DNA of 64,000 nucleotides from Clostridia bacterium (GCA_017436815.1 JAFSCI010000029.1:1-64000), one strand, 5' to 3'; positions 43,259 to 52,142 are shown, numbered from the stretch's first letter. Notes: generated by a model not told the origin, from the letters alone. Program-made: numbers and translations.

Positions 43259-44458
43259 ATGGAAAACAAACAGAGAAGAATTGGTACGGTATCTATGGGT
43301 ATTCGTTGTCCGATTATCAGACAGGGCGACGACTTAGCCACCATAGTTTCCGACAGCGTGCTTGAGGCCGCTAAAGATGAAGGCTTCGCCATAAAAGAGC
43401 GCGACGTTATAGCTTTAACCGAAAGTATAGTCGCACGCGCTCAGGGCAACTACGCAACTATTGACGATATAGCCCAAGATGTAAAAGCAAAAACGGGCGG
43501 CGGCACAGTAGGCGTAATTTTCCCGATTTTATCGCGCAACCGCTTTGCCATTGTTTTAAAGGGAATTGCAAAGGGCGTTAAAAAGGTAGTTTTAATGCTT
43601 TCCTACCCGTCAGATGAGGTTGGTAACTCCCTTGCCACACTCGATATTATTGATGAGGCAGGCATAAATCCGTATAGCGACGTTTTGACTCTTGAGCGCT
43701 ACCGTGAGGTTTTCGGCGTTCAGAAGTTGGAGTTTACCGGCGTAGATTACGTAGAGTATTATCAGAATTTAATTAAAGAATGCGGCGCTGAGGTAGAAAT
43801 TATATTCGCAAACCAGGCCAAAGCAATTTTAGATTATACCGATACCGTAATTGCTTGCGACATTCACACCCGCGCCCGTACCAAGCGCCTTTTATTACAA
43901 GGGGGAGCCAAAACCGTTTTAGGCCTTGACGATATTTTAAATGCACCCGTTAATAACAGCGGCTGCAACGAGAAGTACGGTCTGCTCGGCTCCAATAAAT
44001 CTACCGAAGAAACCGTAAAACTGTTCCCCCGTGCCTGCCAGAACTTAGTCGAAGAAATTCAGGCTAAAATTAAAGCCGCCACAGGCAAACACGTAGAGGT
44101 TATGGTCTACGGCGACGGCGCATTCAAAGACCCCAAGGGCAAAATCTGGGAGCTTGCTGATCCGGTTGTATCTCCCGCATTTACAAGCGGCCTGGTTGGT
44201 ACTCCCAATGAGTTAAAGCTTAAATATCTTGCCGATAATGATTTTAAGGATTTAAGCGGCGACGCCCTTAAAAAAGCTATTGAAGACAGTATTAAAGCCA
44301 AAAGCGGCAGTCTGGTCGGCAATATGGCGGCTCAGGGCACAACTCCCCGCCAGCTAACCGACCTTATAGGCTCGCTCTGCGACTTAACAAGCGGCTCGGG
44401 CGATAAAGGCACACCCGTAATTTTGGTTCAGGGTTATTTTGATAACTACACTAATTAA
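43259..44458 (+). CDS. CofE-like (coenzyme F420-0:glutamate ligase family) protein
   Basis: A 399-residue cytoplasmic protein related to the F420 gamma-glutamyl ligase family (COG1478): GIRCPIIRQGDD, RDVIALTESIVARAQGN, and LVGTPNELK near the end. Family enzymes join glutamate to a phosphate-containing acceptor using GTP. No F420 biosynthesis or F420-dependent enzyme is in the window, and Clostridia generally lack F420, so the substrate is probably something else. The start at 43259 has GGAAAGGA upstream. It is followed 10 bases later by guaA, suggesting a nucleotide-linked role. That is inference. Confidence 0.75.
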   Translation: MENKQRRIGTVSMGIRCPIIRQGDDLATIVSDSVLEAAKDEGFAIKERDVIALTESIVARAQGNYATIDDIAQDVKAKTGGGTVGVIFPILSRNRFAIVLKGIAKGVKKVVLMLSYPSDEVGNSLATLDIIDEAGINPYSDVLTLERYREVFGVQKLEFTGVDYVEYYQNLIKECGAEVEIIFANQAKAILDYTDTVIACDIHTRARTKRLLLQGGAKTVLGLDDILNAPVNNSGCNEKYGLLGSNKSTEETVKLFPRACQNLVEEIQAKIKAATGKHVEVMVYGDGAFKDPKGKIWELADPVVSPAFTSGLVGTPNELKLKYLADNDFKDLSGDALKKAIEDSIKAKSGSLVGNMAAQGTTPRQLTDLIGSLCDLTSGSGDKGTPVILVQGYFDNYTN

Positions 44459-44468
44459 GGAGAACTCA

Positions 44469-45470
44469 ATGAGCACAAACGTAAGACCCTCAGATATGGC
44501 TCGTATAACCACTATAGATCAGGCGAATGACTTTATAAACGAGCAGATAGAGCTGATAAAAGAACAGGTAAAAGACAAAAAAGTGCTTTTGGCACTCTCG
44601 GGCGGCGTTGATTCGTCTGTTGTTGCAGCGCTTTTAATAAAAGCAATCGGCAAACAGCTGGTTTGCGTTCACGTAAACCACGGACTTATGCGCAAGGGCG
44701 AGAGCGAGCAGGTAATAGAGGTTTTCGGCAAGCAGCTGGATGCTAACTTAATTTACGTAGATGCATCTGAGCGTTACTTAAGCCTCTTAGCAGGCGTTGC
44801 CGACCCCGAGCAAAAGCGCAAAATTATAGGCGCCGAGTTTATAAAAATATTCGATGAAGAGGCCAAAAAGCAGGACTCGATTGAGTTTTTGGCGCAGGGC
44901 ACGATTTATCCCGATATTTTAGAGTCTATAAAAGCTAAAGAGAGCGGCAAGCCCGTAAAAAGCCACCACAACGTCGGCGGTTTGCCTGAGGATATGAATT
45001 TTACCCTCGTCGAGCCCGTAAAGCTTTTGTTTAAAGATGAAGTCAGAGTTGTTGGCGAGGCCTTAGGCCTGCCTCACAGTATGGTATACCGTCAGCCGTT
45101 CCCCGGCCCTGGCCTTGGGGTAAGATGCCTTGGCGCAATTACCAAAGACAGATTAGAGGCACTAAGAGAGGCCGATGCTATCTTGCGTGAGGAGTTTGAG
45201 CTTTGCGGACTTTCAAAACACGTGTGGCAGTATTTTATATCTATGCCCGACTTTAAAAGCGTAGGAGTAAGAAACGAGCAGCGCTACGAGGGCTGGTCGG
45301 CAATTATAAGAGCGGTAAATACTACCGACGCTATGAGCGCCACCATAGAAGAGATCCCCTATGCAGTACTGCATAAAATAACAAACAGAATAACAACCGA
45401 GGTCGAAGGCATAAACCGTGTCCTATACGATTTAACACCAAAACCTGTTGGTACGATAGAATTCGAGTAA
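44469..45470 (+). CDS. guaA: GMP synthase, ATP-pyrophosphatase subunit only
   Basis: A 333-residue protein corresponding to the synthetase half of GuaA. It has the PP-loop LSGGVDSSV (about 44-50), the QGTIYPD block, HHNVGGLPEDM, and the C-terminal dimerisation domain ending GTIEFE. It converts XMP to GMP. Standard bacterial GuaA has an N-terminal glutamine amidotransferase (~190 aa), which is absent: the AAGGAG-preceded ATG opens directly into the synthetase, and upstream is an unrelated gene. Archaea split the two halves, so a separate amidotransferase could exist elsewhere. Otherwise free ammonia is used. Confidence 0.93.
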   Translation: MSTNVRPSDMARITTIDQANDFINEQIELIKEQVKDKKVLLALSGGVDSSVVAALLIKAIGKQLVCVHVNHGLMRKGESEQVIEVFGKQLDANLIYVDASERYLSLLAGVADPEQKRKIIGAEFIKIFDEEAKKQDSIEFLAQGTIYPDILESIKAKESGKPVKSHHNVGGLPEDMNFTLVEPVKLLFKDEVRVVGEALGLPHSMVYRQPFPGPGLGVRCLGAITKDRLEALREADAILREEFELCGLSKHVWQYFISMPDFKSVGVRNEQRYEGWSAIIRAVNTTDAMSATIEEIPYAVLHKITNRITTEVEGINRVLYDLTPKPVGTIEFE

Positions 45471-45493
45471 GCGAAAGCTACTCGAATTCTATC
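45455..45493. repeat. Perfect palindrome spanning the guaA stop codon
   Basis: A 15-bp stem (GATAGAATTC... / ...GAATTCTATC), extended by GC-GAAA-GC, folds the last five codons and stop of guaA onto downstream DNA. There is no T run, so it is not a standard terminator. The downstream arm resembles the sequence at 47693-47710. Confidence 0.8.
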
Positions 45494-45496
45494 AGT

Positions 45497-45640
45497 TATA
45501 ATCGCCTTGCGGCGAGTTATGAGTTATGAACGGCTTCGCCGTGTTATGATTTGCCTGCGGCAAAGCTGCTTTAAAAAACAGGCGATTATATCATAACGCT
45601 TGCAAAGCAAGCTCATAACGGCAACGAAGTTGCCTTATAA
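45497..45640. repeat. Hairpin cluster with TTATGA-type repeats, copy 1
   Basis: Five three-to-four-base-loop hairpins in a row include ACGGC/GCCGT, TTTGCC/GGCAAA, GCTTGC/GCAAGC and GGCAAC/GTTGCC. They are separated by TTATGA or TCATAA units. An outer pair TATAATCGCC (45497-45506) / GGCGATTATA (45581-45590) encloses the first three. About 54 bases (45522-45576) recur almost exactly at 47833-47887. It lies directly upstream of the four-helix gene. Confidence 0.75.
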
Positions 45641-45668
45641 CTGAAAACTAAAACTTCAGGAGAGTTTT

Positions 45669-46022
45669 ATGACTGACAGTATTTTAAGAGATAAATCCAA
45701 AAACTTTGCAAAAGACATTGTGTTTCTTTGCCGAAAACTGAAGGATAATAGGGTTGAAGGCACTTTGATTAACCAACTGCTACGAAGCGGTACGTCGGTT
45801 GGCGCCAACATTCACGAGGCTCAGTATGCACAAGGAACAAAGGATTTTATTTCTAAATTTGAAATAGCGCTCAAGGAATGCAACGAAAGCGAATATTGGT
45901 TAGAGCTTCTTTTTGAAACAAATTCTATCAACGAAGAAGAGTTTAAAAAATTTCAATACAATTGCATTGAAATTAGAAGAATGTTGGTATCGTCTGTCAC
46001 AACACTAAAAAACAAAAACTAA
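45669..46022 (+). CDS. Four-helix bundle protein (S23 / intervening-sequence family), second copy
   Basis: A 117-residue all-helical protein, homologous to the 15965-16315 product (shared LLRSGTS.GANI.EA.YA.G, F...IALKE..E.EYW.ELL). CAGGAG precedes the ATG. As with the other copy, its upstream flank is packed with short palindromic repeats. No reverse transcriptase or rRNA lies near. The function is unknown. Confidence 0.85.
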   Translation: MTDSILRDKSKNFAKDIVFLCRKLKDNRVEGTLINQLLRSGTSVGANIHEAQYAQGTKDFISKFEIALKECNESEYWLELLFETNSINEEEFKKFQYNCIEIRRMLVSSVTTLKNKN

Positions 46023-46026
46023 AAAG

Positions 46027-46060
46027 TTCAGACAAGTAAGAAATCTTGTCTGAATTTTTA
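46027..46060 (+). terminator. Terminator after the second four-helix gene
   Basis: Perfect stem TTCAGACAAG/CTTGTCTGAA followed by TTTTTATTTT. Confidence 0.85.
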
Positions 46061-46067
46061 TTTTGCC

Positions 46068-46096
46068 TTGCCAATCTGAAAACGGTATGTTAAAAT
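46068..46096 (+). promoter_or_regulatory. Promoter of the CAP-domain lipoprotein gene
   Basis: TTGCCA (46068-46073), 17-base spacer, TAAAAT (46091-46096). Confidence 0.75.
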
Positions 46097-46142
46097 GAGC
46101 GTGCATATATGCAAAAAATGTTTTTAAGGGGGAGTTGTGCGT

Positions 46143-47681
46143 ATGAAAAGACTATTAAGCGCTTTGCTGGTTTTTGTTATTATTTTCTCTTTATGCGCTT
46201 GCAAGGGTGATAATACCGACAACCAAACCGTTAACAATTCGGAAATTACGTCTGTAGGCTCTGAAGAACAAATTTCTTCGGATATTATTATAGAAATTGC
46301 GCCTACGGGCAGTGAAACGAACAATCAGCCGCCGGTAGTGTCACAAAATACCACCGCCTCGGATAATACTAATGCCCAGCAGCACACCCACGTTTATAAA
46401 AAGGCCGTAACCGCCAAAACCTGCGAGACCGACGGCTTTACAACCTACTTTTGTGATTGCGGCACCAGATATACCGACGATACCGTTCTTGCAACGGGCC
46501 ATTCATACGGCGAGTGGCAAGAGATAACCGCCCCCACCGAGCAAGCCGCAGGCAAAGAGCAAAGAGTTTGCAAAAACTGCGAAAAATCAGAGCAACGAGA
46601 AATCCCCAAACTCATAAAGGGGCATACGCATAAATATTCCGCCACCGTTACCAAAACTCCCACCTGCGAAAGTGATGGCGAAAAAACCTATAGCTGCACT
46701 TGTGGAGCAAGCTATACCGAGTCAATAGCCAAAACGGCGCACAACTACACAAAAACGGTGGTTAATCCCACCTGCACAACGGCAGGCTACACCAAAAACA
46801 CCTGCGAATGCGGTAAAACCTATTACGACTCAAACGTTAAAGCCTTGGGACATAAATATTCCGACGCGGTTATAGCACCCACCTGCACAAGCGGCGGATA
46901 TACAGAGCATACCTGCAGCGTGTGCTCGTATAAATTTACCGATTCCGCAACCTCTCCCACGGGTCATAAAGATATTAAAACCTCGACGGTTGATGCTACT
47001 TGTGGAACCGATGGTATTAAAAAAGAGGTTTGTGGCGTTTGCAACGCTACTGTTAAAACAACCACCATTCCCGCAACAGGTAAGCACAATTATGTAACCA
47101 AAACTTGCAGCGAAGCTTATACCGAAGTTGTACAAAATAATCAAACGTTGTTTGTTGAAAACATTGCATCTTATCAGCATAAAACAGATTGGCTATGTAA
47201 AATCTGCAGTTCGTGTCATTTGATTAAACAAGGTAATGAAGGAGATGTGTGGTCGAAATATAGTGCAGAAGAGCAAAGTAAAATAATGCTTAATTATGTT
47301 AACGACCTTCGCAAACAGTATAAAACTGAAAATCCTGGATATTACAACGTTATAAATGATAAGGTTGAACTTGTTTACGATGCGAAGTTAACTGAGCTCG
47401 CAAATATTAGAGCGAAAGAATTATCTACCAGCTATAGTCATGACACTGGTACTAGAACTGGCGCTTCTGAATGTATTAACGAAACTCAAAACACAATTTT
47501 AAATGATTTTAACACATGGAAGGCATCTCCTGGGCACTTTGATGGAATGATTATGAAAAAAGGTGTTCGTTTTGGATACGGCCGATATGTCGATAAAAAT
47601 GGAACTACGTATAGTTGTTTGCTGATTTGGGATAAATATTGGAACGCTGACCTTTGGGAAATGACATACGGACCAAAATAA
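46143..47681 (+). CDS. Lipoprotein with six cysteine-pair repeats and a C-terminal CAP/SCP domain
   Basis: A 512-residue surface lipoprotein with lipobox LCAC, followed by a Ser/Thr-rich spacer. Six repeats of the form C.(T/S).G....TC.CG/VC with AtGH spacers span about residues 75-320. The C-terminal CAP domain (about 370-510) has LVYDAKLTELANIRAKELS, SHDTG, and GHFDGMI. CAP domains are widespread secreted proteins of unclear catalytic role. Codon use shifts to more T/A-ending codons after about 47090, suggesting the CAP domain was joined later. The ATG at 46143 has GGGGGAG upstream. Confidence 0.82.
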   Translation: MKRLLSALLVFVIIFSLCACKGDNTDNQTVNNSEITSVGSEEQISSDIIIEIAPTGSETNNQPPVVSQNTTASDNTNAQQHTHVYKKAVTAKTCETDGFTTYFCDCGTRYTDDTVLATGHSYGEWQEITAPTEQAAGKEQRVCKNCEKSEQREIPKLIKGHTHKYSATVTKTPTCESDGEKTYSCTCGASYTESIAKTAHNYTKTVVNPTCTTAGYTKNTCECGKTYYDSNVKALGHKYSDAVIAPTCTSGGYTEHTCSVCSYKFTDSATSPTGHKDIKTSTVDATCGTDGIKKEVCGVCNATVKTTTIPATGKHNYVTKTCSEAYTEVVQNNQTLFVENIASYQHKTDWLCKICSSCHLIKQGNEGDVWSKYSAEEQSKIMLNYVNDLRKQYKTENPGYYNVINDKVELVYDAKLTELANIRAKELSTSYSHDTGTRTGASECINETQNTILNDFNTWKASPGHFDGMIMKKGVRFGYGRYVDKNGTTYSCLLIWDKYWNADLWEMTYGPK

Positions 47682-47690
47682 AGTGTGCTT

Positions 47691-47887
47691 AAGCTATTTG
47701 AATTCTGTCAACTATGAGCATTTCGCACAAATGCTCATATCATAACATTTGGCGCAGCCAAATTCATAACTGAAAACTCATAACTATTCCTTCTCATATA
47801 TGACGAGTTATCAGTTATGATTGCATTTGGCAAGTTATGAACGGCTTCGCCGTGTTATGATTTGCCTGCGGCAAAGCTGCTTTTAAA
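47691..47887. repeat. Hairpin cluster with TTATGA-type repeats, copy 2
   Basis: Contains TATGAGCATTT/AAATGCTCATA (47713-47739), ATTTGGC/GCCAAAT (47747-47763), several CATAACT/AGTTATG units, and the 54-base block shared with 45522-45576. No gene is present; the 255 bases between the CAP gene and the FAD gene are taken up by this element. Confidence 0.75.
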
Positions 47888-47936
47888 ATAATCGGTTAAA
47901 ATGTATTTTTTGTAACATAGAAGGAGCGTGGTGTTT

Positions 47937-49274
47937 ATGAAAACCTACACCTTTAATCCTGCAAATATTACCCTTAACGATAATTATGATATTATTGTAG
48001 TCGGCGGTGGACCGGCCGGCTCGGCTGCGGCAATAGCTTCGGCAAGACGGGGCGCGAAAACCCTGCTTATAGAGGCAACGGGCGCATTAGGCGGAATGGC
48101 CACAAGCGGTTTGGTGCCAAGTTGGTGTCCGTTTTGGGATAAAGAAAAAATTATATATAAGGGCATTGCCGAAGAAATATTTTTAGAGAGCCGCGCTCAG
48201 CTCGATAATTACAATGAAAATATGTACGACTGGGTGCCCATAGACCCCGAGGGGCTAAAGCTTATTTACGACAGAAAAGTAACCGAGTCGGGCGCAGACG
48301 TGCTTTTTAACACCTGCCTTACGTACGTCGACCAAGAACAAGGCGAGGTTCAGGCAATAATCGTGTCTAACAAGGCGGGCCTTACCGCCTATAAAGCCAA
48401 GGTTTACATAGACTGCACGGGCGATGCCGATTTATGCTTCTTTGCAGGCGCTACCGTTTTGCCTAAAGATGATGAGAGCGGCTACCAGCCCGCAACACTC
48501 TGCTTTAGTCTTTCAAACGTAGATGAACAGGCCTATAAAAACGAGCAGTATTTACACCCGAATAACCCCAATAGCCCTATATATAAAATTGTGGAGTCGG
48601 GCAATTACGATATCCCCGATACCCACGTTTGCCTAAGCCGCATATATAACGGTACTTACGGCTTTAACGCAGGGCACATCTGGGACGTTGAAAACGGCGA
48701 CCCTGCTTGTGTTTCAAATGCGCTTATAAGGGGCCGAAAGCTCGCTCACGAAATTCACAGAGCCTTAAAAGATTACCAGCCAAAAGCCTTTGGCGGCTCA
48801 AAAATGGCCAACACCGCAGCGGTTATAGGTATAAGAGAATCACGCAGAATACTGGGTGATTACGTACTTACCATTGACGATTATATGGACCGCAAAACCT
48901 TCACCGATGAAATTTGCCGCAACTGTTATTATATAGATATTCATAACTCCAAGGCCGAAATAGACGACTTTTTCGAGGGCAAACTGGAAGCTCCCGAGCG
49001 CACCCGCCGTTACGGCAAAGGCGAGTCGCACGGCATACCCTACAGGTGTTTAACACCAAAGGGACTTAAAAACGTGCTTGTTGCGGGCAGAAGCATTTCT
49101 ACCGACCGCACCGTTCAGGCAAGCACACGTGTTATGCCGGTGTGTCTTTGTATGGGCGAGGCCGCAGGCAAAGCCGCCGTTATTGCAAAAGAGTCGAAAC
49201 AAATAGACGTCCACAGCATAGACGTAAGTAAGCTCAGACAATGGATAATTGAAGATAACGGATATATAAAATAA
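47937..49274 (+). CDS. FAD-dependent oxidoreductase (FAD_oxidored type)
   Basis: A 445-residue flavoprotein with the dinucleotide motif VVGGGPAGSAAAIASARRGAKTLLIE, followed by GALGGMATSGLV, and a C-terminal block (AGRSISTDRTVQASTRVMPVCLCMGEAAGKAA). The family includes putative oxidases of sugars and other alcohols in carbohydrate loci. AAGGAG lies 10 bases before the ATG at 47937; two GTG codons closer to it are alternatives. A carbohydrate locus follows on the opposite strand, so a linked substrate is plausible. Confidence 0.85.
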   Translation: MKTYTFNPANITLNDNYDIIVVGGGPAGSAAAIASARRGAKTLLIEATGALGGMATSGLVPSWCPFWDKEKIIYKGIAEEIFLESRAQLDNYNENMYDWVPIDPEGLKLIYDRKVTESGADVLFNTCLTYVDQEQGEVQAIIVSNKAGLTAYKAKVYIDCTGDADLCFFAGATVLPKDDESGYQPATLCFSLSNVDEQAYKNEQYLHPNNPNSPIYKIVESGNYDIPDTHVCLSRIYNGTYGFNAGHIWDVENGDPACVSNALIRGRKLAHEIHRALKDYQPKAFGGSKMANTAAVIGIRESRRILGDYVLTIDDYMDRKTFTDEICRNCYYIDIHNSKAEIDDFFEGKLEAPERTRRYGKGESHGIPYRCLTPKGLKNVLVAGRSISTDRTVQASTRVMPVCLCMGEAAGKAAVIAKESKQIDVHSIDVSKLRQWIIEDNGYIK

Positions 49275-49278
49275 AACA

Positions 49279-49315
49279 CACCGACCGACAGTTTTACCTG
49301 TCGGTCGGTGCTTTT
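49279..49315. terminator. Bidirectional terminator
   Basis: Perfect 13-bp stem CACCGACCGACAG/CTGTCGGTCGGTG between convergent genes, with T or A runs on each side. Confidence 0.9.
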
Positions 49316-49328
49316 ATGTTTTACTTTT

Positions 49329-50249
49329 TTAATTTTTAACCACGAATTTGCGCATATATTCGTATGAAATTGCAATACTTTCTAAAATATGCTCGGTGCT
49401 GTCCTCATACGCTTTGTCTTCAACCTCTACACAAGCGTAGCCGTCAAAGCCGATAGCTTTAAGAGCGGCAACAAAATCTGCCCAGTTAACGTCGCCAAGA
49501 CCGGGGAGTTTCGGGCTCATGTAATCCAGCGGATACGCCATAATTCCTACGTCATCAAGCTTTTCTTTGTAGAGCTTTATATCCTTAAAATGTACGTGGA
49601 AAATTTTATCCTTAAACTCATATAGCGGCTTTATATAGTCTATTTGCTGCCATATAAAATGGCTGGGGTCGTAGTTTATACCAAAATAATCGCTCTTTAT
49701 AATATCAAAGCATTCACGCCAGATTTTTGGTGTGGTAAACAGATTCTGACCGCCGGGCCATTGGTCGACACCAAATAGCATAGGGCAGTTTTCAATGGCG
49801 ATTTTAACCTTTTTTTGCTCGGCAAAATTTATTATTTCGGGCCAGATTTGTTTAAACAAATCTATGTTCTGCTCCACCGTCTTGGTCTGGTCACGACCTA
49901 TAAAGGTGGTTACCATATTTACGCCAAGCTTTGCGCTCATATTTATAACCTTAAAAAGATGCTCTATGTTTGCGGCACGCTTTTTAGGGTCGGGGTCCAT
50001 TGTGTTGGGGTAGAATGCAAGCGATGAAATTTCGATATTTTTATTTTTACAGTACCTAAGAATATAATCTATATATTCGTTATCTGAATTATCAACGTCT
50101 ATGTGGCTTACACCTGCGTATCTGCGCTCGGCCTTGGCGTTGGGCCAACAGGCAACCTCTACACATTCATAGCCGTTTTGAGCGGCATTATCTATGGTTT
50201 CCTCAAACGTAAAGCCGTCGTAAATTGCGCTTACTATACCAAGTTTCAT
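49329..50249 (-). CDS. Sugar phosphate isomerase/epimerase (xylose-isomerase-like TIM barrel)
   Basis: A 306-residue TIM-barrel protein of the AP-endonuclease-2 superfamily. Metal-binding acidic and histidine residues are visible in VEVACWPN, AIENCP, NYDPSHFIWQ, HVHFKDIK and the terminal CVEVED. Such proteins isomerise or epimerise keto-sugars or sugar acids. It overlaps the ThuA gene by 4 bases, so it is translationally coupled. Confidence 0.88.
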   Translation of the reverse strand: MKLGIVSAIYDGFTFEETIDNAAQNGYECVEVACWPNAKAERRYAGVSHIDVDNSDNEYIDYILRYCKNKNIEISSLAFYPNTMDPDPKKRAANIEHLFKVINMSAKLGVNMVTTFIGRDQTKTVEQNIDLFKQIWPEIINFAEQKKVKIAIENCPMLFGVDQWPGGQNLFTTPKIWRECFDIIKSDYFGINYDPSHFIWQQIDYIKPLYEFKDKIFHVHFKDIKLYKEKLDDVGIMAYPLDYMSPKLPGLGDVNWADFVAALKAIGFDGYACVEVEDKAYEDSTEHILESIAISYEYMRKFVVKN

Positions 50250-50962
50250 AAGATTTCCTCCAGTGGTATTTGTACGTTAGGTGCGTCTAAACTGTTTGTG
50301 CGATAGATAGGTTTTGCCCAAAGCACAGCGTTTTTAATTACCTTTAAAATGTCTTTTTCATAGTAAATCGGATATGTTTCGTGACCGGGCTGGAAGTAAA
50401 ACACCTTGCCCATTCCACGTTTGTAGCAGCAGCCTGCCCTGAAAACCTCGCCACCCTGGAATGAGCCTATAAACACAAGCTCGTCGGGTTCGGGTATACC
50501 AAAAGGCTCACCGTAGGCTTCCTCGTGGTCTAATTTTATAAACCTGCCAATGCCCTGGGCTATGGGGTGCGAGGGGTTTGTTACCCATAAAAGCTCTCGG
50601 TCCCCGTTCTCACGCCAGGTTAAATTACAGGGTGTGCCCATCAATTTTTTAAACGGCTTTGAAAAATGGGCAGAGTGCAAGAAAATAATTCCCATACCCT
50701 TGTTAACGGCGTTTGCTACACGTTCGGCAATTTCGTCGCTGACCTCACCGTGCTTTACGTGTCCCCACCAAATAAGCACGTCGGTGTTATTTAGGTATTC
50801 ATCGGTTAATTTGTCTATACTCTCAAGCGTTACGGTGTCGATCTCAAACTCATCATCGGCAATACCCGCCTTTATGGCGCCGTGAATACCGTCGGGATAA
50901 ATTTTCTTTACTGTTTTCTCGGTTTGCTCGTGAAAATTTTCGTTGTAAATTGCAATTTTCAA
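50246..50962 (-). CDS. ThuA-domain protein
   Basis: A 238-residue ThuA-like protein of glutamine-amidotransferase-like fold: DVLIWWGHVKHGEVSD, GIIFLHSAHFSKPFKKLMG, GKVFYFQPGHETYP. ThuA proteins are linked to trehalose and other disaccharide use. Recent work on related loci ties ThuA, Gfo/Idh and TIM-barrel proteins to keto-glycoside chemistry. It lies between the Gfo/Idh dehydrogenase and an isomerase in one operon. Confidence 0.85.
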   Translation of the reverse strand: MKIAIYNENFHEQTEKTVKKIYPDGIHGAIKAGIADDEFEIDTVTLESIDKLTDEYLNNTDVLIWWGHVKHGEVSDEIAERVANAVNKGMGIIFLHSAHFSKPFKKLMGTPCNLTWRENGDRELLWVTNPSHPIAQGIGRFIKLDHEEAYGEPFGIPEPDELVFIGSFQGGEVFRAGCCYKRGMGKVFYFQPGHETYPIYYEKDILKVIKNAVLWAKPIYRTNSLDAPNVQIPLEEIL

Positions 50963-50975
50963 TATAATGCACCTA

Positions 50976-52142
50976 CTAACACTTTGGAATTACAATTTCT
51001 ATTTCCTTGCCCAGTTCGGCCGATTTAAATATGCCGTCAATAATGGCCTGATTATATAAAATCTGCGAGGTCCCGACAGGAGCGGGGGTGCCGTTTTTGA
51101 TAGCATCTAAGAATGAGCGGATTTTAAGCTCAAATAAATCGCCCTTGGTTTTTATAATGGGAATTTCGGTTTCGGTCTGCGCGCCGCAAACCTCGTGGTA
51201 TAGCTTCATAGCACCGCCAACCGAGCCGTTCCAACATTCTGTAGAGGGAATTCTTAGTCCCCCCTCGGTACCTAAAATAATGGTGTCTCCGGGAGTGTCA
51301 AGGTTCATAGCCCAGGCAATTCTGAAATCTAGTACAATATCGCCCTCAAGTCTTATAAATGCGGCGGCAAAATCGTCAACCTCAAACTTCTTTGCGTATT
51401 CGGGGTGTCCGCTTGCTACGTAGTTACTGTAGTCTGCTCTTGTGCCGAAAAAGTTAGATTTATAGCCCGAAACGGTTAAAGGCTTTGGATAACCAATTGC
51501 GTTAAGCACCATATCTAACGAATAACAGCCAATGTCACCCAATGCGCCTAACCCTGCGGTAGCATCCTCTATAAAGGTTGTGCCAAACGGGGTGGGAATA
51601 CCGCGTCTTCGGCCGCCACCGGTCTGAATGTAATAAATTTTACCAAGCTTGCCTGACTCGACAATCTTCTTTATCATCTTCATATTTTCGTCAAGTCTTG
51701 GCTGGAAGCCAACCGATACTATCTTGCCACTTTTTTTCTCGGCCTTAACAATTTCGGCTGCCTCATCAATAGTTACGCACATAGGCTTTTCAAGTAAAAC
51801 GTGAATCCCTTTGTTAAGCGCATAAATAGTACATTCTGCGTGGGTGCGGTTGTAGGTGCAAACGCTTACGGCATCGAGCTGTAGCGATTCATCATCAAGC
51901 ATCTCTTTATGTGAGCGGTAGCACTTTGCCTGAATACCGTACTCCTTAAAAAATGCCTCGGCCTTGCCTTCGATAAGGTCGCAGCCTGCAACAACCTGAA
52001 CGTCGGGCTGTTTTAAGTAATTTTCCATATGCGCAGCGGCTATCCAACCGGTGCCGATAATACCGATTCTTAGCTTTTTGCTTGTGTCTATAACGGTGTT
52101 AGATTGTACCTCTTTAAAAAGATCTAAATTGCTCTTTTCCAT
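50976..52142 (-). CDS. Gfo/Idh/MocA-family oxidoreductase
   Basis: A 388-residue NAD(P)-dependent dehydrogenase. The Rossmann motif is GIIGTGWIAAAHM, the EKP motif is in LLEKPMC, and the C-terminal alpha/beta domain has GALGDIGCYSLDM. It oxidises or reduces sugar hydroxyls. It is first gene of the 49329-52142 operon. Its 5' flank is occupied by a MITE-like element, so its promoter may lie within or beyond that element. Confidence 0.9.
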   Translation of the reverse strand: MEKSNLDLFKEVQSNTVIDTSKKLRIGIIGTGWIAAAHMENYLKQPDVQVVAGCDLIEGKAEAFFKEYGIQAKCYRSHKEMLDDESLQLDAVSVCTYNRTHAECTIYALNKGIHVLLEKPMCVTIDEAAEIVKAEKKSGKIVSVGFQPRLDENMKMIKKIVESGKLGKIYYIQTGGGRRRGIPTPFGTTFIEDATAGLGALGDIGCYSLDMVLNAIGYPKPLTVSGYKSNFFGTRADYSNYVASGHPEYAKKFEVDDFAAAFIRLEGDIVLDFRIAWAMNLDTPGDTIILGTEGGLRIPSTECWNGSVGGAMKLYHEVCGAQTETEIPIIKTKGDLFELKIRSFLDAIKNGTPAPVGTSQILYNQAIIDGIFKSAELGKEIEIVIPKC

